Made by a program: the position numbers and the translations under genes. The notes beneath the pieces were generated by a model. The model was given only the letters and a program-made list of their open reading frames with translations. It made no database searches and had not been told where the DNA came from. From an uncultured candidate division Zixibacteria bacterium (lineage in GTDB: Bacteria > Zixibacteria > MSB-5A5 > GN15 > FEB-12): a stretch of 12,219 nucleotides of DNA. Of the stretch, positions 6,916-12,219 are shown in pieces; the stretch's first letter is position 1; the number at the start of each line of letters is the position of its first letter. Where the stretch lies: NCBI GenBank assembly GCA_913009765.1, contig CAJVYT010000088.1, positions 1-12,219 on the forward strand, read 5' to 3'.

Positions 6916-9900
6916 TTATTCCAACACCCCAACAAACTCTGCTATGACTTTAAAATCTTCACCGCTGACATTTTCAAGTACAATATCATCAAAGTTTTTG
7001 TTATCAGGCGACAAAATTATTTTTTTATGCCGCCACTGGTCTCCTTCAAGTGTCTTCTTCTCACTTTTGTATCTTTTTACTGTAAATTTTTGATTTGTTT
7101 CTGGGTCTGCTACTTGACGCGACTCAACAAGTACAACTAAGCCATTTCTGGACCCCCCCTGATCAAAGCGGAATATACAATAACTACCGTCTGGAATTGT
7201 CGGCTCCATTGATCTACCAACAACTTTGGCGATAAACATATACTTATCAAGCTTCTTGCCAATATTCATCATTTTCCAACCCAACAATTCTGGCTTCTGT
7301 TCCTCACTGAATACCGTCGCAACAGCCTGCAAAGAGAACACCGGCAGATGCGTTGAATACTTATCTTTTTTCGGCATATCTGCATTCGGAATGACATCAC
7401 TAAAAAATAAATCCGACTTTTCCACCCATGCAAGACTTGCTTTTATGACTCTATCAAATGCGGCAGTAAATTCTTGTTTTTTAACTGCTTCGTTGTAGAA
7501 AGGTAGACCTATAAGCCTGTATTTAGCAGACTCAAATAAAGTATGAATCTTAAAATGCTTCTCTATTTCATTCAGGAATTCTTCTTTCCACTGATCAGAC
7601 TTTATTAAATGCTGTCCCTTCGGTTCAACAAAGAGTTGTAAGGATAAAGACGTCTTCGTGTCCTTTTCAGTAAGGAATAATACAAAATCTGGAGCAAAGG
7701 CCTTACCATCAGAAAAACGGTATATTTTAAAAACTTGTTCATTTCTCAGAAGGTAAATATCCGAGCATTTCTTTTTAATTTCTTCTATGGCATGCCGGAC
7801 AAACTGTATAAAATACTTTTCCTCTGATGTACCGTAATTCTCATCATACATGTACCAGTCGTGATTTTTAAGGTGTAAACGCAAGTCGTCTCTGCTCGTG
7901 TAGCTCATAGCAATACCAAATTCTTTATCCTCGCCACCGATTAAAACCTCGCCTGTCCTTGACGACTCAACCACTTTGCAAATATTATGACCCTTAAATT
8001 CTTTCGTTCCGATGTATTCCGATGTGCTGGATTCAATTTTATTCGCCAACTCTTTAAAAACATCTAAAGCGATTTCATATTTATCGTGGTGGTTTAGATT
8101 ATCTAACCTCTCTTTTAAACCATAAATCTCAACATCAACCTCACCGAGATAATCATCCGATGTTAAAAACTCATCAATGGAATTAAGAGATGGAAAATAC
8201 CGTTGAAGATTGATAAAACGATAAAAATCAACTTTATCAAGAGCTTTTCTATTTATGTGTTTTTCAATCTGATTAAATTTAATAGTGTGTTGTATTATAT
8301 CTTGATATTGACTGCCGTTTTCCGCTGCCTCATCAAAAACACTTATTTCGGTTGTCTTGCCAATTCTCAGTTTATGTTTAAATATGGTCTCCGAAATCAG
8401 GTCACACATTTGTTTAACTTTTTCTCGGCTATTTTCCTTTTTTTCATTGAGGAAAAGAAGACCGTCTTTCCAGAACATCGTTTTCTTAATGTGGTCTTTA
8501 ATCGAAACGGTTATTTGTTTCCGTCGGTCATCCGGCGGAGAGATACCACTTTTCACAAGCTCTGCTTTAATTTCATTAATATAGCGAGAATCGTTAAGGC
8601 TATGGTAGTGAAGTTCTTCTAAAACCCTTAATTCGTTATTTATATCTTCATCATATTTACGCTTAAATTTGTCCTGATCTCCTTTAATAACAAAAGGGAA
8701 ATACCTTGCACCACGCCCAATAAGTTGAGCTTCTGAAATAGTAGTACCTCCAGCTTTGCTGTGTCTCGTGTCTCTTGTTTCATATAGCCTGACAATATCA
8801 TATAAATTAAGTACATCCCATCCTTCGTTTAGCATATTCACGGTAAAAATAACACGGGTTTCATTATGCTCAGACTCGAGAGTATTTACCTTGATCTGTT
8901 TTTCTTCGCTATCAGCTTTTGAGTTAACAGCAATACACTTTTCCTCTGAGAAATCACTCTTAATCTCTCTGACTAAATTCTCATATGTTATGCCGTTTTT
9001 CTTGAAGAATTTAAACGCCATGTTTATAATTCCGTTACTGCTACTTTTCTCGATTTTCTTTATATCACTAACCTTGAGTTTTCTTATCATTTCCTTAAAT
9101 TTGTATTCGGCAACCTCTGACTGGGCGATTGTCCTTTGTGATTTAACCAATATTACTGGCTTAAGCTGTATTTTGTATTTTTCGGCAACTTTACGCCTAT
9201 ACTGGCTTAATATAACCGCCTGCAAGGCCCTTTCCATAATATTGAGGTCGGACTGCAATATTTGAATATCCTTTGAAAACTTATCCTCTCTAAATTCTTT
9301 CAAAGTGTATTGATAAACAATCTTATCTTCATATTTTGTCCGAATAGCTTTGTCTGATAGATCAATGGTCGCAGTATATTCCAGCATTATATTTTCACTT
9401 TCACTCTGGAATATCTTATTGACCGTATTTTCCCAGCTTGTGCTTTCTTCACGTTCATCTTTCGTCATCTTCGCAAAATTCTTTGTCAAAGCGTTTATAT
9501 GATGAGCTTCGTCCGAAAGAAAAACGATTTTCTTATTTTTGAAATCTTCCAACGTAATTGCATTTTCTTGCGGAGTCCAAATCCGTGAATGAAGTCCCTG
9601 AATGGTCGTAAATAGGATATTGATATTATCAGGATTAATCCCTTCAAAATTATCGACTTCCTGAATATTTATTTCTTTATCGTTAAAGACAACTTTTTCA
9701 GCAAAGAGGTATTTTGGCGAGGACTTATCCAGAAAATTCGCCTTTGTCTTTTTTATAATAGTCCTACTGTTAACAAAGAAAATAAAATGCCGATACCCAA
9801 GCTTATAGAGATAAAGGATATTTGACGCCATCAGAAATGTTTTGCCGCTACCAGTTGCCATATTACATAGCAGGTGAATAGGAAGAGTTTTATCCGGATA

Positions 9901-10071
9901 GTCTGTTAAATAGTAGATAAGGCGGGCAATGGCTTCCTGTTGGTATTCCCTGATCGAAAACCGCTGATTAAGGTTATTAACGATATATTCAGGTAATACT
10001 TTATACTGCTTAAGAAACCCTAATTGCGAGACAGAATGTAATTTTTCAACTAATGTCTGACCGTTTGCCAT
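6916..10071 (-). CDS. res: Type III restriction subunit (Res) fused to a C-terminal S24 (LexA-like) domain
   Basis: The protein has 1051 residues. Its N-terminal half is an SF2 helicase: Walker A ATGSGKT (72-78), DEAH (187-190), YTAT (232-235), NEGWDV (415-420) and IGRGAR (451-456). A PD-(D/E)xK nuclease follows: FAPDF (792-796, D795) and VEPKGQ (815-820, E816 and K818). This is the standard type III Res plan, in which ATP-driven signalling between two inverted sites leads to cleavage about 25 bp from one site. Residues about 910-1051 are an added S24 peptidase-like domain: VGRSMEPTIPDG (951-962) carries nucleophile S954, and FTVKRY (996-1001) carries the candidate base K999. The expected Ala-Gly cleavage site upstream is not evident; the region reads LQAVATVF (914-921). 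The ATG lies two bases after the mod stop, with no clear ribosome site, so translation probably depends on coupling. The S24 domain may sense RecA filaments or fold as a protein-interaction module. Confidence 0.92.
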   Translation of the reverse strand: MANGQTLVEKLHSVSQLGFLKQYKVLPEYIVNNLNQRFSIREYQQEAIARLIYYLTDYPDKTLPIHLLCNMATGSGKTFLMASNILYLYKLGYRHFIFFVNSRTIIKKTKANFLDKSSPKYLFAEKVVFNDKEINIQEVDNFEGINPDNINILFTTIQGLHSRIWTPQENAITLEDFKNKKIVFLSDEAHHINALTKNFAKMTKDEREESTSWENTVNKIFQSESENIMLEYTATIDLSDKAIRTKYEDKIVYQYTLKEFREDKFSKDIQILQSDLNIMERALQAVILSQYRRKVAEKYKIQLKPVILVKSQRTIAQSEVAEYKFKEMIRKLKVSDIKKIEKSSSNGIINMAFKFFKKNGITYENLVREIKSDFSEEKCIAVNSKADSEEKQIKVNTLESEHNETRVIFTVNMLNEGWDVLNLYDIVRLYETRDTRHSKAGGTTISEAQLIGRGARYFPFVIKGDQDKFKRKYDEDINNELRVLEELHYHSLNDSRYINEIKAELVKSGISPPDDRRKQITVSIKDHIKKTMFWKDGLLFLNEKKENSREKVKQMCDLISETIFKHKLRIGKTTEISVFDEAAENGSQYQDIIQHTIKFNQIEKHINRKALDKVDFYRFINLQRYFPSLNSIDEFLTSDDYLGEVDVEIYGLKERLDNLNHHDKYEIALDVFKELANKIESSTSEYIGTKEFKGHNICKVVESSRTGEVLIGGEDKEFGIAMSYTSRDDLRLHLKNHDWYMYDENYGTSEEKYFIQFVRHAIEEIKKKCSDIYLLRNEQVFKIYRFSDGKAFAPDFVLFLTEKDTKTSLSLQLFVEPKGQHLIKSDQWKEEFLNEIEKHFKIHTLFESAKYRLIGLPFYNEAVKKQEFTAAFDRVIKASLAWVEKSDLFFSDVIPNADMPKKDKYSTHLPVFSLQAVATVFSEEQKPELLGWKMMNIGKKLDKYMFIAKVVGRSMEPTIPDGSYCIFRFDQGGSRNGLVVLVESRQVADPETNQKFTVKRYKSEKKTLEGDQWRHKKIILSPDNKNFDDIVLENVSGEDFKVIAEFVGVLE

Positions 10072-10073
10072 AT

Positions 10074-11774
10074 TTAAATAACTGTTTTATGAAATTCCTT
10101 ATTGAGCTTCTTATCATCTGCACTAACCTTGTACATGGTGTCATTAATCTCACTCAAAGCAACGTAAAGATGATTTTTATCGAGGCACTCACATAATACT
10201 TGTTTCTGCTCTTTAAGAGTCAATTTCTTAAATTCTTGTTCCTCGAATTTAGACAAATCAATGTCATATCTAAAAAACGACTCTTTTCTCATCCTCCCAT
10301 AGATTTTTAAAAGTTTGAGTGTAGTGTTGGCGTCTTCTATATCAGTCATGTATTGTTCGTTCCATTCCTTAAGCTCCGCATAAACGAAAGAACCGCCACC
10401 CTTCCATTTTCGTTTTTTAGCGATGGCACCTTCATCTTTTCCTTTTACAACTTTTTTCAACCGATTTTTTAATACCTCAGCTTGTTTCTCTATTTGCTCT
10501 ACCAATATGTATTGCCTTTTTAATTTGTGAGCGACCGTGCCCGTGGTCCCACTGCCCGCAAAAAAATCTAAAACAATGTCTCCATCATTTGATGAGGCTT
10601 GAATAATTCGCTCTAATAAGGCCTCCGGCTTTTGAGTATCAAAATCTACTCTTTCTTTAGCTGTCGGTATTTGTTGAAATGACATAATGTCATACCACAC
10701 ATCACCCACTGGCTTGCCTTTCTTTATAACCTCATCCAAGTATAATTTATCTCCTCTACCATCAAAATACTTCCGACCATCTTTATCAGTTTTATTGAAC
10801 CTGTCCAGATATTCTTTTCGATGGGCCATTTTTTGCTTATTGAAAATGAAATTGTTACGATCTTTGGAATAAAACAATATTGTATCGTGTCCTCTAATCC
10901 AATTATTCGCAATGGTTTTGAATCCAGACAATACTGAAATGTCCCATACAATTTCTCTTTGAAAACTTTCCCTTCCAAAAACCTCGTCCATTAAAACCTT
11001 AAAGTAATGGACTTCATTATAATCAAGTTGGACATATATTGAACCATCATAAGATAAAAGTTCCTTTGCTATCTCAAGACGGTTTTTCATGAAAGTTAAC
11101 CAAGTCGAATGTGTAAATTTATCATTATATTTAAAACTATCATTCTCTGTGTTGTACGGCGGATCAATAAAAATTAGTTTCACCTGTCCTCTATATTTTT
11201 GCTTTAAACAATGCAGGGCAAGGAGATTATTTCCCTTAATAATTAAATTATCATCGTCATTAAATCCAGTTACGGTGAGAGCTTTTTTACCGTCGTATCG
11301 CATAAAATTCGTTAAGACCTTCGGCTCGAATAACCTGTCTATCTCATCCGGGGAAAGGGTTTCGTTATGAAAAATCTCATCCCGCTTTTGATCTTCCTTG
11401 TCCTGCCCGCCTTCGAGCACACAGTCCTTATATGCCCACGTAAGGACAACATCACCTTTTTCTTTTAAATAGTCGCCATTTGTCATTAAGCCAATCTTAT
11501 TCTTGAACCTGGTAAAAGAATCAGGGAGAAACTCTTTATTGTTCACGAAAGAAATAAATTTATCCTTATCGAATATGAGAATTTTGTCTTTCTTAACTAT
11601 CTTGTCAACGAAGAAATGCCCTTTTGCTTTTTTATCTGACAAAAGCAATTCAATAAGAGACTGATCAAGTTTAAGGGCTAATTCGGTAAGCTTATTTTTT
11701 AACAGCTTTCCATTAGCAAAAATCCGAGAGTCTTTCTGAAACAATTTCATTAAATCATTCATTAAATTTTGCAT
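10074..11774 (-). CDS. mod: Type III DNA-methyltransferase subunit (Mod), N6-adenine
   Basis: This 566-residue beta-class methyltransferase has the motifs in the order IV to I. The catalytic DPPYN is at 204-208, in VKLIFIDPPYNTEND. The AdoMet-binding DFFAGSGTT is at 403-411, preceded by TQKPEALLERI (380-390) as motif X. The N-terminal region (1-180), with FFVDK, FLPDSFTRFKNKIG, YKDCVLEGGQDKEDQKRDEIF and EPKVLTNF, is typical of type III Mod. Residues about 270-375 between the motifs should be the target-recognition domain, which I cannot match to a DNA sequence. Mod methylates adenine on one strand of an asymmetric site and gives the Mod-Res complex its specificity. The start at 11774 has AAGGGG at 11788-11783, eight bases upstream, inside the end of the HTH gene one base away. 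I see no simple-sequence tract that would suggest phase variation. Confidence 0.95.
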   Translation of the reverse strand: MQNLMNDLMKLFQKDSRIFANGKLLKNKLTELALKLDQSLIELLLSDKKAKGHFFVDKIVKKDKILIFDKDKFISFVNNKEFLPDSFTRFKNKIGLMTNGDYLKEKGDVVLTWAYKDCVLEGGQDKEDQKRDEIFHNETLSPDEIDRLFEPKVLTNFMRYDGKKALTVTGFNDDDNLIIKGNNLLALHCLKQKYRGQVKLIFIDPPYNTENDSFKYNDKFTHSTWLTFMKNRLEIAKELLSYDGSIYVQLDYNEVHYFKVLMDEVFGRESFQREIVWDISVLSGFKTIANNWIRGHDTILFYSKDRNNFIFNKQKMAHRKEYLDRFNKTDKDGRKYFDGRGDKLYLDEVIKKGKPVGDVWYDIMSFQQIPTAKERVDFDTQKPEALLERIIQASSNDGDIVLDFFAGSGTTGTVAHKLKRQYILVEQIEKQAEVLKNRLKKVVKGKDEGAIAKKRKWKGGGSFVYAELKEWNEQYMTDIEDANTTLKLLKIYGRMRKESFFRYDIDLSKFEEQEFKKLTLKEQKQVLCECLDKNHLYVALSEINDTMYKVSADDKKLNKEFHKTVI

Positions 11775-11775
11775 A

Positions 11776-11964
11776 TTATAAACCCCTTTTCTTGAGAAAC
11801 TTCTCTATGTGATATTGCTGTACCTTGCTTGGTTTAGTCTTTCCGCTGAACCATCGGCTAATTGTAGAAAATGAGACACCTAAATAATCTGCAAGCTTCT
11901 GTAGAGATACTCTGTTTTCCAAACGATATGTTTCTAAACGTTTTACTATTTGCATATTTTGCAT
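11776..11964 (-). CDS. Small Cro/CI-type (XRE) helix-turn-helix protein
   Basis: The 62 residues are almost entirely one HTH domain: SLQKLADYLGVS (20-31) is helix 2 and the turn, and FSTISRWFSGKTKP (32-45) is the recognition helix, followed by a closing helix to residue 60. It has no oligomerisation or peptidase domain. As the first gene, one base before mod, it resembles controller proteins of restriction-modification systems and probably regulates the operon. An alternative is that it is a specificity or adaptor subunit. There is no good ribosome site before the ATG at 11964; a second Met is codon 4 (11955). The start overlaps a repeated ATGCAAA motif that could be its own operator. Confidence 0.85.
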   Translation of the reverse strand: MQNMQIVKRLETYRLENRVSLQKLADYLGVSFSTISRWFSGKTKPSKVQQYHIEKFLKKRGL

Positions 11965-11970
11965 TTTATA
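11948..11970 (-). promoter_or_regulatory. Candidate operator: repeated ATGCAAA motif over the HTH gene start
   Basis: Read on the minus strand, ATGCAAAATATGCAAAT (11964-11948) contains two direct copies of ATGCAAA nine bases apart, close to one helical turn. The longer string TATAAAATGCAAAAT (11970-11956) recurs with one mismatch as TATAATATGCAAAAT at 11780-11766, across the mod start. Similar sequence at two gene starts next to a small HTH gene suggests binding sites, but both stretches also encode Met-Gln-Asn and could match by chance. Confidence 0.3.
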
Positions 11971-12010
11971 TCAAATCAGGTGCGAATGCAATCAATATAT
12001 TATTTTTAAG
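11966..12010 (-). promoter_or_regulatory. Probable promoter region of the defence operon
   Basis: This is the only AT-rich non-coding stretch upstream of the first gene. On the minus strand it contains TATATT (11999-11994), a possible -10 box that would give a leader of about 20 bases, and TTGATT (11995-11990), a possible -35 box 19 bases from TATAAA (11970-11965). Neither pair is a good consensus match, so the location is supported by position more than by motif. Confidence 0.35.
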
Positions 12011-12040
12011 TAAGGGGGAAGCTGGCACATAAAAGGCGTT

Positions 12041-12069
12041 GCGGAAGACCCCATAGGGGATGAAGCCGC
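12041..12069. repeat. Inverted-repeat hairpin in the upstream region
   Basis: GCGG (12041-12044) pairs with CCGC (12066-12069), and inside it CCCC (12049-12052) pairs with GGGG (12056-12059) around a three-base ATA loop. It lies in a stretch visibly richer in GC than the operon. No T-tract follows on either strand, so it does not look like an intrinsic terminator. Its role is unknown. Confidence 0.35.
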
Positions 12070-12097
12070 CTGAGTGTGACTGCTGGGTGGGCGGGGT

Positions 12098-12207
12098 AAA
12101 TATTCATCAAGGTCGGATCGACTCTCCGATTCTGACGAATCTCCGACAATACTCAACTTTTGGTGCGTCCTTTACGCCTGATAAAGGCGTAAGGGTGATG
12201 AATATTT
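12098..12207. repeat. Element bounded by 12-base inverted arms, with nested hairpins
   Basis: AAATATTCATCA (12098-12109) is the exact reverse complement of TGATGAATATTT (12196-12207). Inside lie two further palindromes. GTCGGA (12112-12117) pairs with TCCGAC (12142-12147) and encloses GATTC-TGAC-GAATC (12128-12141). TTACGCCT (12172-12179) pairs with AGGCGTAA (12185-12192) around a five-base loop. There is no coding capacity. It could be a small MITE-like element, a REP-type repeat or a structured regulatory site. No target duplication is evident, and the window ends 12 bases later. Confidence 0.45.
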
Positions 12208-12219
12208 TAAAGTGGCGGT

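Noticed and set aside
8756..9265. A 169-codon plus-strand open frame
   Set aside because: It lies entirely antisense inside the Res helicase, which has clear motifs V and VI there, and its composition is typical of a shadow frame. Other plus-strand frames over mod, res, herA and nurA were rejected for the same reason.
10074..11774. Phase-variable simple repeats in mod
   Set aside because: Many type III mod genes carry tandem short repeats that switch expression. No run of repeated 2- to 5-base units was seen in this gene.
12006..12107. A 33-codon minus-strand open frame starting at the ATG at 12107
   Set aside because: It has no ribosome site, no recognised domain, and overlaps the inverted-repeat block. 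It is more likely a chance frame through structured non-coding DNA, although conservation would be worth a look.
12172..12192. Intrinsic terminator at the TTACGCCT/AGGCGTAA hairpin
   Set aside because: The stem is plausible, but no T-tract follows directly on either strand.
1..12219. CRISPR array, tRNA or rRNA genes
   Set aside because: No regularly spaced repeats and no recognisable tRNA or rRNA sequence were seen on either strand.

Overview
The window is a bacterial accessory region dominated by an anti-phage defence cluster. Seven genes lie head to tail on the minus strand (11964 down to 1319), with joins ranging from a 4-base overlap to a 37-base gap. The cluster looks more AT-rich than the sequence at either end of the window, which fits a horizontally acquired island. 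No rRNA, tRNA or CRISPR array was seen. I cannot name the host. The left-flank gene, with a secretion signal, a phospholipase-D domain and winged helices, suggests a diderm environmental bacterium, but that is weak inference.

Right flank and promoter (11965-12219): no convincing gene. It holds several inverted repeats, including 12-base arms enclosing nested hairpins, then an AT-rich stretch that probably carries the operon promoter.

Defence operon, in transcription order: (1) a 62-residue Cro/CI-type HTH protein; (2) a type III Mod N6-adenine methyltransferase; (3) a type III Res helicase-nuclease of 1051 residues whose last ~140 residues are a LexA/UmuD-like S24 domain with a Ser-Lys pair; (4) a TIGR02391 (Abi_Ymh-like) protein with an R-x4-H HEPN-type motif; (5) a HerA-type hexameric ATPase; (6) a NurA-family nuclease; (7) a TSPPY-type DNA methyltransferase. 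Type III restriction-modification, a possible abortive-infection RNase and a HerA-NurA-methylase module therefore appear to share one transcript. The HTH domain and the S24 domain together make the two halves of a LexA/CI-like repressor, but here they are on separate polypeptides. That suggests, without proving, that restriction could be coupled to DNA-damage signalling.

Left flank (1-1193): a gene for a secreted phospholipase-D-like (HKD) domain followed by two winged-helix modules. It appears to be interrupted by an 88-base insertion bounded by 6-base direct repeats (AATAAA at 460-465 and 548-553). Removing the 88 bases restores one continuous reading frame that runs off the left edge. The insertion carries a REP-like hairpin and a mirror repeat.
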